From Tethya wilhelma (lineage: Eukaryota; Porifera; Demospongiae; Tethyida; Tethyidae), in assembly GCA_964030475.1 (NCBI GenBank), contig CAXIPT010000001.1:19970994-20034993 (forward strand): DNA of 64,000 nucleotides, in the 5' to 3' direction. The notes beneath the pieces were generated by a model. It saw nothing but the letters and a program-made list of their open reading frames with translations. It did not search any database and was not told the origin of the DNA. Of this stretch, positions 23,043 through 36,764 are shown piece after piece. A program made the position numbers and the translations under genes. Every line of letters starts with the position of its first letter. The stretch's first letter is position 1.

Positions 23043-24583
23043 CGAGTGAGTGACCGAGAGAGATAGAGTGAGAGAGTGATTGGTATGCGTGCATGAAAAA
23101 TTTTAGCCTAGCCACAATGGTTGAGGTTGCTATGTGAATCACATTATCAGTAAGTATGATTCAGCAGCTTTATGAATTTCGACATCATTACTTATACACA
23201 TTCGATTAAGTCACAAGGCATAATGTAACATGAGATGCCAACACCATAATCGTGGCAGCTGCCGATACAGCTATATTCTTGAAAACCACATCAGCTGATT
23301 ATAAACAGGAACAGAAATAATATAATTTTAAAATACCACTATATTGGCTGATGCATGCCTTGTTGTCAGTTCCCACACATCACTGCATTAGCCTATTACT
23401 GTATATCTTTTTATCAAGATATTTGAGCATGTGATAGAAATTAATCCACACACGTCCTACCGATAATCTTACCACTTTCAGACATTTCACGATAATTATT
23501 GTCATGCACATGTTATTCCCATTGGTGAACGTGTGTGTACGTGTGCAGTCCTTGGCAACACATTAGCAACCAATGTTGAGGTATTTGAGCAGTTTAATGA
23601 AATATCATGTGGTTTAATTTTATTGTAAACTTTGCAACAAAAAAAAAAGATTTTTAGACCAGGATTAAAATTAATATTAATCGTGATATCAAATACATGC
23701 ATACCAATTTAGACAGAGTCAAGATTATTTGAGTCTTATATCAACTTTCAAGTAAAGTCATTAGATCTGTCTGAGGAGCTCCGTTCCATTAACCCAGAAA
23801 CATAAACTCTTGCACATGGCAGCATTAATTATATATGCATACCAAAGTGTATATACGTCCATAATATTATAGGTATATATATATATATACCTTTGGAATT
23901 ATAGCTAAAAATTATTTTGAAACTGGATACTATAATGTCCAAGACGTTGCATTAGCTGATATGATACGGCATGTAGGCATTGATCAACGAGACAGGAGAC
24001 TTAGACTGTCGCCTACTCTTTTTATTGTTATTATTCCATAATAATTATTTTAATCGGTGGAGCATGATCGAATCGTGCATTGCTCGTGCAGGACAAAACT
24101 ATTACAATTTCTCTCCAAAGTGCAGGAGTGCATTTACTAACCTATGATCCATTAGTAACTGTTATTGCAGTATATGTCCAAATGAACTGAACTGGCTGGA
24201 CACAATCGTCACATGAGAACTCTGCCCCCCATAGATCATGCCACCAATTGGACTAGATAGAGATCGACCTCAGTGAGATCTTTAATTTTTCCTCTTCATG
24301 CACTTCGCAGATCACCGGAACTTGTAACTACATCATCTTTTGTAGTCTTAATTGCCAATTGACCCCATTAATTATGGACAAGGTGGTGTAAAGCTAGAGC
24401 TGCCATTATTGGAGTGTTTTGAAACATGTACAGTCACCACCCCCCAAGCAGCTATTGAAGTTTCATGTTATGACTTTAATATTATAGTTTCAGTTGCCAA
24501 TAGGCATTTACAAGTCACTATCAGAGATGTTCCAATGCCCCCTACTTGGCTATAACTTCTCAAAGGTTAAATATTCTGTTTGT

Positions 24584-24634
<51 letters not shown>

Positions 24635-25377
24635 NAGTGTGTGTACATGTACATTTACATGTGTATATAAATCCATAATAATGCTTTTTCCTATTTGTAC
24701 ATACACATTTACATCATGTACTGTGCAGCATGTATCATGTGTGTATAGTGGTGTCTGCATTGCATAATATGCACATACCAGTTATAAATCGGTTAATTAA
24801 TAGTTTTGAATAGGCCAATTAAGAGTATATTCATCTGAAGGTCAGTGGTGAATGGGCCAGTGTAATTGGAGGCATGCGGCCGGGCGTGTGTATGTGTGTG
24901 CAAGTGCCAGCCAGTCAGCCAAAATCCCTGCATCAATGGTTCATGCACAGGTTACTGAGGTACTTATGTCAGGTTACATGCATACAGATTGCAACAATGG
25001 CCACACATTATGACAACTGCACATGGTCACAGCACATTGCCAGGTTACAGATCAAGGTAGTACCTATGTCAGGTTACATGCGTACAGATTGCAACAATAG
25101 TTGCACGTTCGCATGCCGTTGGTCCAGGTAGTCCGACTCTTCTGCTATTAATTCCCTGTCTTGTGTGTGGGGAGCTAATTGAATCACTTACAGAGTTTAT
25201 ATAGGGCACCTGATATGCCTTAGCCTGTGGACACATTCTGTTAGTTGTGGTTCCATTAGTAAAACCAGTTCTGACCGGTTTTTAAATGGGATGCAACTGC
25301 ATCAACATTCTCACTGTATCAACTACGAAACTGCATGTAGCATACAGCGACTAATATAAGAGGTAGAGCTATAGTGT

Positions 25378-25435
<58 letters not shown>

Positions 25436-25915
25436 ATGCAGGTATGCACATTCACACTGTATTAAATCACTATCCTTTGTACAAGTTTACATACATGTGT
25501 GTGTGTGTGTTTTATCTCACTCTAAGTTGCTACATGTAGCTATAAATGTATGTAGCATGTGACATTGACATTGCTCTAATGCCGATCTAATTACTCCTGT
25601 CGACCATATTCATAGTGACTGCAGACAAGTAATTATTGCAACATGCTTATGAACCTTTCACATGCATTAGTAAAGTGCTGACTTGAACAATTAATGCATA
25701 GATAATGTATTTCAGCTATGCTTAAATTATAGGGTATAGGAGTTGCTTGGCAACCGTTACTATAATTGCATTGCGTTATCATAATTTTCTAACCCCTGTT
25801 ATCATTACTCATGTGCTTGTAGTCACGCAAACCTACATTGCATGCATTGATAGTAGCTACTACATGAGTACTCATGCATTCATGCCGCTGGGAAGTCAAT
25901 ATTAATAAATTTGTG

Positions 25916-25952
<37 letters not shown>

Positions 25953-26989
25953 GAGTGAGTATATATTCTATGTGTTTATGCATCATGTAACCTCTGTGTG
26001 TGTGTTTTAGCCACCGTGCTCAATGATGCCAGCTAAGGCAATTACCAGCTCAATAGCTGGAGTAGTTCATGAACCTCCTCAAATGGTGAAACTGGAGACA
26101 TCTTTTAATCAACCAACAGACAGAAGTCCTCCACGTGTAGGCAACTACAAAAGACACTTAGTCGCCACATTTCATTACCTTTAATACTCACAGAGAGCAT
26201 TATATAATCAAATCATATAATAGCTGTGATATTTTACAGGAAAACTCGAAAACAAGCTATATTATATTATTTGTGTCTATAGGGGCTTTTTCCCCTTCCT
26301 TGGAAAATGCATTAGTTGAAAATTTATAAATTGAGAGATGTTATAAGTGCTTGCATCACCATGCATGTACATGCAGTACATGTATGCCCTGAGATGTTCG
26401 TGACCTATGTCAGTTTCATGCCAAGTATTTTTCCACTGTACCCTTTGCTGAAAGAAAGTTGAAACTTGGAAGACTCGTTTGTCAAAGTCGTACTATAATG
26501 ATAGAAGCTATTATAAACCAGATAGTATAGGCATTGTACGCCTCATTGGTTCCCAGGCAAAATGAAAATATATATATAGATTGAGAGATAATGTTATGAA
26601 TGCTTGCATCATCATGCATGTAGATGCAGTACATGTATACCTAAGATGTTCATAACCTTATGTCAGGTTTGTGCCAAGTATTTTTTCCGCTGTACGAATT
26701 AAAGAAATTAAGTTGAAACTTGAAAGACTCGTTTAAATTGTCTAAGTTGTACAAACCATACTTGTAATGATAGAACCTAAATCAGATAGTGTATTTATAG
26801 ACATTGTACAACATTATTGGTTCACAGGCAAAATGGCCAATCTTTGCTTTGTTTACATGACACATAAAACAGATGGGTTATTCTCTTCTCAACTCACTGT
26901 GTACTAGAAGCGTCTAATTGATAGCTGTTTTTTCCTTGGTCACTAATTAGGAGCATATAATTCCTCTGGATATATTGGACAATGAGCTT
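21302..26989 (+). CDS. Weak candidate: three-exon small protein of about 95 aa
   Basis: Three stretches could splice in phase 0: 21302-21415 (MGTIIL to VEQIK, donor GTATGT), 26011-26136 (PPCSMM to SPPR, acceptor TGTTTTAG, donor GTAGGC) and 26942-26989 (EHIIPLDILDNELAI, then TAA; acceptor TAATTAG). Each border has the right dinucleotides and the joined frame has no stop. I recognise no homologue, and the first intron of 4.6 kb is long for this locus. It may be chance; RNA evidence would decide. Confidence 0.2.
22288..22535. repeat. Diverged tandem duplication, about 150-bp period
   Basis: 22288-22386 and 22436-22535 share TGCTTCTTAAT, GACTCAGTTTT, TATGTGGGT and CAGTCTTCA blocks in the same order. 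No coding potential. Confidence 0.6.
22993..23038. repeat. (TG)n microsatellite
   Basis: TG run in the non-coding block between the SYD-1-like gene and CDC14. Confidence 0.9.
24583..24642. repeat. (TG)n microsatellite with an N at 24635
   Basis: TG run ending at a single N, probably a gap whose length was not resolved. Confidence 0.9.
24958..25098. repeat. Direct repeat, two copies of about 42 bases
   Basis: TATGTCAGGTTACATGC followed by (G/A)TACAGATTGCAACAAT occurs at 24965-25000 and again at 25063-25098. Confidence 0.7.
25374..25436. repeat. Compound (TG)n microsatellite
   Basis: Two TG runs separated by TCAC. Confidence 0.9.
25917..25948. repeat. (TG)n microsatellite
   Basis: Short TG run 60 bases upstream of the candidate exon at 26011. 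Confidence 0.9.
26331..26835. repeat. Diverged tandem duplication, about 250-bp period
   Basis: Units 26331-26565 and 26581-26835 both begin TTGAGAGAT and end AGGCAAAATG. They share GCTTGCATCA, GATGCAGTACATGTAT-like and GAAAGACTCGTTT-like blocks. Non-coding. Confidence 0.75.
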
Positions 26990-27560
26990 GCAATTTAATA
27001 ACGTTCATTTGCCGAATGAAACTTTAGACAAAAATGGGAACTTAGATTATTTATAACTCATGTATAATAGTAATGCACAATCACATGATGCATCCCATAT
27101 AGTAATACCGTGGTTTGAAATCTATGCGTGTTATTGAGTGGAGACCTGGTGTGGTAATTGAAGGAGAGTTCTTGCATTGCATCTTAATTAGATTGGCATT
27201 TTCTTCTTTGTGTGTGTGTGTGTGTGCGTGTGTGTGTTCTTGTGTGTGTGTGTGTACCTGTGTGTGTGTGTGTGCCTGTGTGTGTGTGTGTTTGTGTGTA
27301 TGTGTGTACGTACGTGTGCGTCTACCTGATGCATGTGTATGTGCGTGTGTCTGAGGTTATGTGTGAGCGTTGAACCATACATAATTTACTCTTAGGGACA
27401 ATAAACAGTATGTTCGTACACAAAACACACACTTGAATTCTTACACTGTCACACACACACACATAATGACTGATACTGGCACACACAGAATGTCATAATT
27501 GTGGACATCCCATAATGCATTTCAGCAATAGATATAATATCTCAATACATTTATGTACAT

Positions 27561-27561
27561 C

Positions 27562-27635
<74 letters not shown>

Positions 27636-27672
27636 NTACACACACACACACACATACACACACACACATACA
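27561..27672. repeat. (AC)n microsatellite with an N at 27636
   Basis: A CA run of over 100 bases with a single N inside, so its length is unreliable. Confidence 0.95.
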
Positions 27673-28069
27673 CGCAATTAGTCAGTACTTATAATACCTA
27701 ATATCTGTATATGATTTAATACAGCTATAGATGCCCTGCGAAGACCTCTCTTGTTTTAACGACTATAGTCCATATCTGCATGACTCTTGTAGTTATGCTG
27801 CAACAGTGTATAATAATCTCAAGGAATGCAGATGACCATTGTGTACTTGGTCCTTCTACAGGTGGTAGATATTTTGCATAATGTACTTCTACAGTAACCA
27901 TTGCCTGTAGTTGCAATGTAGGCACGTGTCTGATGAAAATAATAAAGACTCTTAGCTCAGTATATCGTTGGGACTCACTATGTTATGTAAGATTATGCGC
28001 ATGCATAAGGCGCAGTCTTAATGAGCGAATAATATATACGCATGCACTATTATCGTGAAGTGCTAGCTG

Positions 28070-28071
<2 letters not shown>

Positions 28072-28115
<44 letters not shown>
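28072..28115. repeat. (TG)n microsatellite
   Basis: TG run about 1 kb upstream of the CDC14 start codon. Confidence 0.9.
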
Positions 28116-28116
<1 letters not shown>

Positions 28117-29146
28117 CTCATTGTTGGAAGATGAGATGAAGAGGATATTCACACATTTAGTGGGTGGAAAGAAACTACAGAGGTTAAAAGTACTTTCCTG
28201 TTTGTGCAGCCAGGCTGTTATCTATCCACTCAAGTGTTCCTTTGTACTGGCCATTGGCCCCTTGCAATGGGGTGACATCATCATATCATCTAAAACACTC
28301 ACCCACTCACAAAATTCTGCACCTTTTGGGTTATCACCTAAGCTTTATCTAGTGTATTCATTCTGCTTTTTTGTAACTTTTACACTCATCTAGACCGCCC
28401 CCCGTCAATGAATATTTGTTGATCTCTCTCCTAATGACGCACTAGGAACCTATCCAACGTTATTCATGATCGCGGAATTTTTTGCGGCTACTCCCACACA
28501 TACTGCATTCCAATGTCGGCCGCAACACAAAGGAACAGGATGCTGATAAAGCAATTATTAGCTCTTGGACTACTATACTTGCGTGATAAGTTGTGATAAG
28601 ATCGTGTGATACTTTTGCCTGTTAGTAAGTTTCACTCTTCTTGTGGAAAAAGAGTTATAAAATCAAGCGCTGATCACCAAAGGTGATTCCAAGAGGACAA
28701 AATCGCCCTGTATGGGCTGAGCGATTGTTTAGTAAAGAATAAATAGTTTGTAAGTTAGTAAAGTACGTAGTAATAACCCGATCCTACCAAGGAACAGATT
28801 TCTTGTCGAATTTCAACGACCTACTGCTCACTCAGTGGACAGCGGCTGAGCCTAACAGGCAGCCAACGATGCCACCTCGGCTCTCGTGTCAATAATCCGA
28901 CGGACTGTACATATCTATACGCAACCAATCTTCAAACTAAAACCCAAGCTAAACTACTCCTTATTTACGATCGAACGCCCTGTATAAGAGACACTCATAC
29001 CACTGCAACACTCGAATCTTTTGGACTGATCTAATTTGTGGCGCTCGTTGAGAGTATCGCTAGTGAAAGAGACACACAGACTCACAGAGAAAGAGAGAAA
29101 CCAATCGACACATCTGACTCAAAAGACCCAAGCTACAAGAAAGAAT

Positions 29147-30231
29147 ATGGCTGACCGAGATCACTACTTGTGCGAGCTGCTGGAAGGTACGTAAATTTGT
29201 GCATGAAATGGCTTATTGACAGTTGTATTTGGGTGCGTGTGTATCCTTCAGTCTTTTGTGTAGCGAAGCCCCACCAGTCTTGTAACTACGTAAACGTAGT
29301 GAGTGTGGCTTAGTGCAGGCGTGTGAACCAAGCCTTATAATTACACATATCAATGGATTCTTGTGGAGATCTTTAGCTAATGTGATGTTGAATGGATTTT
29401 AACACCTGACAAAATATGTTGATCAAAAAGCATTTAAGTACACTTTCATGACACACTGTGAATTTTTAGCATAATTGTTTTTACCCCCGATAATTATCGT
29501 TATTTTCACCTTCTGTTGTTCGCAGGCCGTCTTTATTTTGCAACTTTGCGGTCCAAACCAAGAAACACAGCTACATGTTACTACTTTAGCATCGACGAAG
29601 AGCTCATCTATGAAAAGTGAGAAGTGCATGAACTTTTCGTTGATTTGACCCCCACCGAGATGTTTTGTTTGTGCTCTCTACAAACAAAGTAATGATTGTT
29701 TTGCAAAGTACACTAAAGGTTAACGTTGTCATGTGTTTTAGTTTTTGAAAAATTTTTTGCACTTTCCCTTTCTTAAAATCATTATCACTTATCATCTCTT
29801 TAAAGTTTGGTAAGCACGAATGTTAATTGGTTCAAACTTGAGAAAATGATGCATTGTTTTACCCCTTGCTTGTGTGTGTGTGTGTGTGTGATACAGTTTC
29901 TACCAAGACTTTGGACCGTTGAATCTTGCTATGTTGTATCGTTACTGTCAGAAAGTGAATCGGAAATTGAAAGTAAGCTCATGATTACTCAATTTTTCCA
30001 TTGTTGTTGTTGGGCTCCATTAATGATTATGTCATTGTGATGTAATCTAGCTAAAATTATGAAGAGGGAAAGGGTTAACGAAATTGTATGATTGCTTGGA
30101 AAGCGTGTATAATATTTCTCACTTGTTGAGTAATTAGATGGGATAGTTGGGTGGATTGGTTGCTATCACAAACTACTCCAGACACAGACAGTTAACTGAA
30201 TTATGAATTAATGCATAAGACTGTGTGTGTN

Positions 30232-30304
<73 letters not shown>

Positions 30305-32602
30305 AATAAAAGTCAACTATTCTCCACTAATATAAGAATCTTTGGAATGAAGTGTTTGTCTCCTCTCGAATTACTCGTATCAATTCTAACCTTGGAAAAG
30401 CAGTCAACACAGCACTTTTGATTGCCTGGGCTACATGTACACACACGTATACATGCATGGGCACACTTACTCACCATATACAATTACACACATACACACA
30501 TACATACACACATACACACATTTATGTATGCATTCATATCGTGTGACCTCATGTGCTTCTCCGTTGAACCGTGCCCATATTTAGATGAACTGTTATGTCA
30601 TTTACTCCATATAAGACAAATACTTAAACATGAAGTTTTATATTGCTTGAGCATATGCATAGCTAACTGTAGGCCTTCGAAGCTGAGTGCATTTCTGACA
30701 TACACAGCCTCTAATCGACAGAAAATGTTTTGAATTTTTTTTTTCAATGCTAACAGGAATGAGCTGAGAGAGCATTTTCTAGCTTTAATCCCACGCCCCT
30801 CCCTTAGCTGGTTTTGTTGTTAATGGTGGTTGTTTTTCTCTCCCTTGTTTTGAAGAAGCTGCCTAAGAATGAGGCTATACTTTACTTTGATACTAGAGTC
30901 AAGAGTTAAGCTTTTTTGCATACATATTTGTAAACATCTGCTCTAGCTGGTAAAGATTTGGATGTACCGTCCAACATCTTGTCACATCTGTGTGGTTATC
31001 ACAGAGCCAAATTTGGGGTTTTGGTTGTTTGTAGATAAAGCGAGGCAATGGTTTGCAATGACCACACTTAGTGAGGCTCAGAGAGGCTGTAGAAGAATTC
31101 TAGAAGATGGGTTTTGAAGATGACCGGGTGTGATAAGGTCTGGGAGTTTCATCTTTGGGTTGGTGGGTTCTTAGTTGCCATGGTGATGATGTTGAGAATA
31201 ATAATTATAGTGCACAATATATTTGTGCTGATTGGGCGTAGTATAGATTAACAGCTGCTGCTGCACACAGCATGAACTCAGAATATTGTGGTTGTGTACA
31301 TAATAGTATAGTTGCAAGTGTTTTATTTGGGGGGGGAGGAAGGGAGGGCGGTGGGACTAATCGAACTAATTCATGACATTATCTTGGGGGTTGCCTGAGA
31401 AGAATACCTACTTACCTGGGCCTCGTCTGGCTTGCTAGAGGCTTGCTAGACGCTTCCTTTCCTTGCGAAAAGTCTGACAAACCAGACTAACTCTGGCTGG
31501 TAGTAAGAGTGAGAAGACTAGCAACTGGCTTGCATGTTTAGCTATAGCTGAATGTGCGGAATCCCTGATCCTTACTGTATGTATGTCAATTTGTACTGTG
31601 TGTAGTACACATGCAGTGGGTGGTTCCTACATACTATACTAGTACTACTCACTTACATATGGGCACTACCCTTACTACATCTTTACTTCTCGTATTTTTA
31701 CTCTATCTTTCGAATTTCGTGACAGTTATTTCTTGTTGCTTTCTCCCCTTCTGTAGCTGTGTGCTTGCAATTGTTATGGTCATGTTTAGTGTATCATAAT
31801 ATCTTTCCCCCTAACCCTAAACAGTGTACGCATAGCTTTAAGTTCAGTTGGCATACAATACTCCACCATTTGATAGAATTACTAAAGATATCCTTTTAGT
31901 TATTCTTCTTGTTCCGAGTATTTTAGCTGTTGCTATGGGCTATCAACTCCTCTGTGTGAAATCGTGACATTTCTGTTCTGAGGTAGTGTTTTCTTAGCAC
32001 ACCACGTACATTCCAGAGAGTACTAGCATTCCAGAGTACAATGGCCCTGTATGTGTGTATGCACAATGAATGATCGATGAGATGTGGCAACCAGTTGTTT
32101 TCAGCATTGTGTCATAGTATGTGTGTTCCGTGTCACACGCTTCTGTGGTTGTCGAGGGCATGTGCTCTGACAGCATGTTATCACAATGAATACACACACC
32201 ATGTTTGTTTAGCGGCTTCATCTGCACAGGTCAGCCACATCAGGTGCTTTTCTGGCAGTTGGTGGATGGCTTATTCATGACCTCCATGTGGAGTATAGGC
32301 AGATTCACCTTTTATTCATAGCTGCATGCACAATGTACTAGCCCTTTGAATAGGGTGGCTCAAAGCCTTGATTTAGACTCTGTTTATCATTTTTGGTCTT
32401 GTTTGCAGCTCATTAGTAGACTTATGCTTACCTCAGCTTGTTTTCATAATAGTGGACTTCTTATTTGTTATCGGTTTACAATACTTATGGCGGAGAGGTT
32501 TTAAGCTGTTTCTATGGAGATGGGCTAGATTGGAGATTAGTATGACATTGTTCAATCTGGTTGTGTAATTGAGCTTGAAATGGTGTAATTATGAGTCATC
32601 AC

Positions 32603-32659
<57 letters not shown>

Positions 32660-33150
32660 NGTGTGTGTGTGTGTGTGTGTAAAGAGTGAGCCTGTTACTT
32701 CGTTCACATGCATGCAAAGATAGCATCTATGCAGCACACATGTACAATATTAGTTCAGTGAGATTCCACAGGCTGGTGTACTCATGCTGTGCACATGTGT
32801 TTGTTATGAAAGCAGTCTGGAGCTATAATGAAGTTAGTGGATTAATTCCTTAAGCTTCTAGGCTTTTCCTGTAACGTCATGGGCACACTACAAGGTGCGT
32901 GGTTACCATGCACATATGTGTGTATCTACTATATAGCTGGCAACAATTGGCTAATGTTTGAGAGCTAGAAGGACACACTATTCATGCTAAGCTTCAATCA
33001 CCCTGAGGTGTGCAAGGGTGATGGATGGTTTGGCTTTCTTCCAGTCTCGGGGTATTCAAGCGTACACGTGTGCGTACGTGAATGTGCTTGTGGGTGAGCA
33101 AGTGGATGTGAAAAATCTGTATAGCTCCTATTACTTTATATAGTAATGTC

Positions 33151-33227
<77 letters not shown>

Positions 33228-33483
33228 TATTCATGCATGTGTGCACATGGACATGTACAATAGACATGCATACAACCAGATATGGCCAAGTTACTATGTG
33301 TCAACAGGAAACTTGTAATGTACTTCCTGTTCTTATTTACTCTCTGGAATCTGGCCTTTTGGCCTTACATGTACATACATGCTTATCGATATCTTGTGTG
33401 TAGTGTGACACATGTGTATGTGTGTGTGTTCTATTGTTCTAGATACTTCCTAAATTGCAGTTGTATGGCTATTGTTAACTTTG

Positions 33484-33533
<50 letters not shown>

Positions 33534-36500
33534 ATGTGTACATGTGTGTTGCCGAGCTATATATGTATATATGTATGTATTTCTACTCTATACCTGTGAT
33601 GAATTTCAATGCCGCCCCAGTCTGAATCTAATAACTGACTGACTGGCTTATAAATTCTGAGGACATAAATTATTATACGTTGCTATATAGCTATGTGTTT
33701 TGTATAAAGTGATTCTAATTAGTACCCAACAGTAAACAGCTGTAGTATACACATGTGGTCTGCCTATTGTTCATCAATTAAACCTAGGAGTATGGCCACA
33801 ACTTTTCTCATAACCCTTAGCACTTAAGTAGTATGTACCTTGTCCCCTTATCCTAGTAATCATGTAAGGTTGCATGTACCCTTATCTTACACATGTTTTT
33901 GTGAGTGTACATGTGTATCCATTATCATTGCTACAATCTTGTCAAGAATTCACTAATTTTTATGTATAATTATTATACTCCAAGAGCTTGCGAATGTCAA
34001 AGTTATATATATGTTGTTTTTTTTGTTTTTTTTGTTTTTTTTTTGTGTGTGTGTGTGTGTGTGTGTGTGCTAGCCATTTTCAATATAGCCATTGGCAGCT
34101 GTCCTTATCGTACACCTGTTCCCCTAGCTAGAGTTCTAAACTTATCAAAGACATTTTGTACCTATTTAGTCACTTGCCAACTGAGCTGCACAGGGGGTTA
34201 TTGTATGTATATATAGGGGCATTATTCTAGATACAACCCGTGCTCTATTTCTGTGTGTGTGGTGCTAGACTGGATGGCTGCTGATGGCCATTCCAACCTT
34301 GTTCCACGAAAGTTCACAAAGTTGAAGCATCTTTGTGGCTATAGGAGTGTTGATTGGTATATTATTGCTATCAGTTATAATGTTACTTGGTATTACTTTA
34401 TGGTTTGGTGCTTATTTGTACATATATACGACTGTGTGTGTGTGTGTGATTGTTTTGAGTGCATGTGCGAGAGAGTGAGTGAGTGGTGTGTGTGTTTATG
34501 GTGTGTCATCTGCTTGTGTTACGACTTCTGATGCCTGCACGCTGTACAAGTGTGCACAAAGGTTCTGGCTCACCTGGTGTGTACAGTGTATGTGTGTGCA
34601 TGTGTGTGTGTGTGCGTGACCTTGTAACAGCAGTTGAAGAATTTGTAGCTGTTCCTTTGTGTGTCACAGTGTGTGCATGTGTGCGAAGATATAGGCTCCG
34701 TTTAAATGTTTGTCTTTGATCTTTTTCCACTTGACAGAATTCAAAAAAGAAGATTATCCACTACACAAGCTTTGATGGCAGGAAGCGGGCCAATGCAGCC
34801 TACCTCATTGGAAGCTACGTGGTATGTGTTAAATTTTGATTATGAATTTTTTCAAGCAAGCATTCTTTTTGTTCTAGCAAGCTACTGCTTGACTTATTTG
34901 CTTGCTTGCACTAATGACAAACAGTAGCTGTAAAGTCTTCTTTGATCTGTGACTGGGTGGAGATGTGCTGCTTTTGACGTGATTAGTGAGCCTTCAGTAA
35001 AGAGTTATTGTTTCTTTATAGTGGCCATTGAGGCAGACGTTGAGAGTACATTTGGGGGGGAGGGGATATACTGCATGGCACTATATCGGTGAAATGCCTT
35101 TAATTTATTCAAAGAGATTCTCTCTTGTTGATAGTTTGATGCAAACTATGTCAGTGAAATACCTTCGTTCAAAGAGATACGCTTTCTTATTGATAGTTTG
35201 ATGTAGAATTGAAATGCAGACATTACAGTACAAACTCACACTCACACACTCTCTGCTCTTCTCTCTCTCTCTAACAAAAGATCATCTACCATCGTCGATC
35301 ACCCGAAGATGCCTTCAGGGCAGTCATGGGTCCAACCACGCCCCCTTTTGTGGCTTTTCGTGACGCTTCCTACGGCAAGTGCATGTACAATCTGACCCTG
35401 CAACACTGCTTCAGTGCTGTGCACAAGGTATGACATCATTATATTATGATGTAATGCAGTTAGTCATAAGCTTTGTCATGTGACACACATGTGATGCAAA
35501 TATTATTGAAGAAGAAAATGTGTATTGATGTATGCATGTATTAATTTGTGTGCTTGTTTGTGCCTGCAGGCTATCAGCTTCAACTTTTTGAATTTTGTGA
35601 ACTTTAGCGTTGAAGAGTATGAATTCTACGAGGTGCGTCTACTGTGTGTGTATCTTGTGCATATAGTATTGTATGTTTGCACTATGACGATAATTTGTAG
35701 CTAATTTGCATAGGCACACTTTCACACTTTCAACAAACGATGTATTCAACAGCCAGCTATTTCTCGACTGCACTATAATAATATTTAAATATCTATCGTG
35801 ATTTACTAATTCAATTTTCCTTACATCTGTCTATGGTACCATTAGCAAGACTCTACGAGCAGACAATAACAATTATTGCTGTTTTGTGTTTCTCTTGCTT
35901 ACAGAAAGTTGAAAATGGGGACTTTAATTGGATTATCCCAGGTAGGCAATTAGACCCTTTTTGTTCCTCTATATAGATGCACACGCACACAAACACACAC
36001 ACACACACTGGTATTCGTTTACTAATGCATTGACTGAATGGTTGCCATGGCAAGTTCATACATGCACACACATCACATTGGTTTAGCTATTGCTATTATA
36101 ACTGTAATAATTATTGTACAGTCAGTACAACACTTTTGTAGAATGTAACCAGTAGTAATTGTTTGATTGATTTAGCCTTGTATAATGCACTTAACCCCTG
36201 ACACTCCTCCATTCTTGAACCCATTAGTCCTGCGCAGCTGCACTATTATTATTAATTTAACCCCCTTTTCACTCATTAATTTAACCCTTTCTACTGCACT
36301 GAATGCAGTATTTAATTTTAACTCTTTTGCTCCTGCATTCTCTCAATACCATTGCAAACTTAACCTCATTATTTTGCTTGCAATTCAATTATTTCAGGAA
36401 AATTCCTGGCCTTTGCCGGGCCACATAACAAGAGCCGAATTGAGAATGGGTATCCTCTTCATGCCCCTGATCATTACTTCCCGTACTTCCGTCACCACAA

Positions 36501-36625
36501 CGTAACAACCATCGTGAGGTTGAACAAGAGGATGTACGACGAGAAGAAGTTCACAGACGCTGGGTTTGATCACAGGGAGCTGTTTTTCATCGATGGTTCG
36601 ACACCTAGTGATAGTATTGTGAGGT

Positions 36626-36679
<54 letters not shown>

Positions 36680-36730
36680 CAAGTCATTTGCTTCATTCTC
36701 CCAATTGCAGACGATTCCTGACGATATCTG
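29147..36730 (+). CDS. CDC14: CDC14 dual-specificity phosphatase, 5' part, cut at an N before the catalytic loop
   Basis: Exons: 29147-29186, 29526-29616, 29897-29972, 34738-34821, 35281-35427, 35570-35632, 35905-35941, 36398-36623 and 36711-36730 (cut). The joined protein starts MADRDHYL and follows animal CDC14: [12 protein letters not shown], then [19 protein letters not shown] split over two exons, then [16 protein letters not shown], then [15 protein letters not shown], then [17 protein letters not shown], then [15 protein letters not shown] and [20 protein letters not shown]14 reverses Cdk phosphorylation at mitotic exit and at centrosomes and cilia. The sequence stops at the N at 36731, just before the part that carries the HCxxGxxR active-site loop. 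After the N comes another gene. So the catalytic loop and C terminus are missing from the assembly, not shown to be lost from the animal. Intron 3 is unusually long at 4.8 kb. Confidence 0.93.
30223..30302. repeat. (TG)n microsatellite with an N at 30231, CDC14 intron
   Basis: TG run in the long third intron of CDC14. Confidence 0.95.
32608..32680. repeat. (TG)n microsatellite with an N at 32660, CDC14 intron
   Basis: TG run interrupted by one N in the long third intron of CDC14. Confidence 0.95.
33156..33222. repeat. (CT)n microsatellite, CDC14 intron
   Basis: An uninterrupted CT run of about 33 units. Confidence 0.95.
33486..33535. repeat. (TG)n microsatellite with a (CG)n tail, CDC14 intron
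   Basis: TG run passing into CGCGCGCG, a sequence able to adopt Z-DNA. Confidence 0.9.
35090..35205. repeat. Short tandem duplication in a CDC14 intron
   Basis: GTGAAAT(G/A)CCTT followed by TTCAAAGAGAT and TTGATAGTTTGATG occurs twice with a period of about 60 bases. Confidence 0.65.
36629..36676. repeat. (GA)n microsatellite at the donor of the CDC14 exon ending 36623
   Basis: The GA run starts five bases into the intron. A (CT)n run lies just after the N at 36731; opposite-strand repeats of this kind may have provoked the faulty join. Confidence 0.9.
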
Positions 36731-36731
36731 N

Positions 36732-36764
<33 letters not shown>

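Larger units (their letters stand above)
26990..29146. other. Non-coding region upstream of CDC14
   Basis: Apart from the microsatellites I see no exon. The last 150 bases before 29147 are probably the 5' untranslated region and core promoter of CDC14. Confidence 0.4.

Noticed and set aside
31321..31346. G-rich tract considered as a G-quadruplex
   Set aside because: One long G run and scattered short ones do not make a clear four-tract motif.
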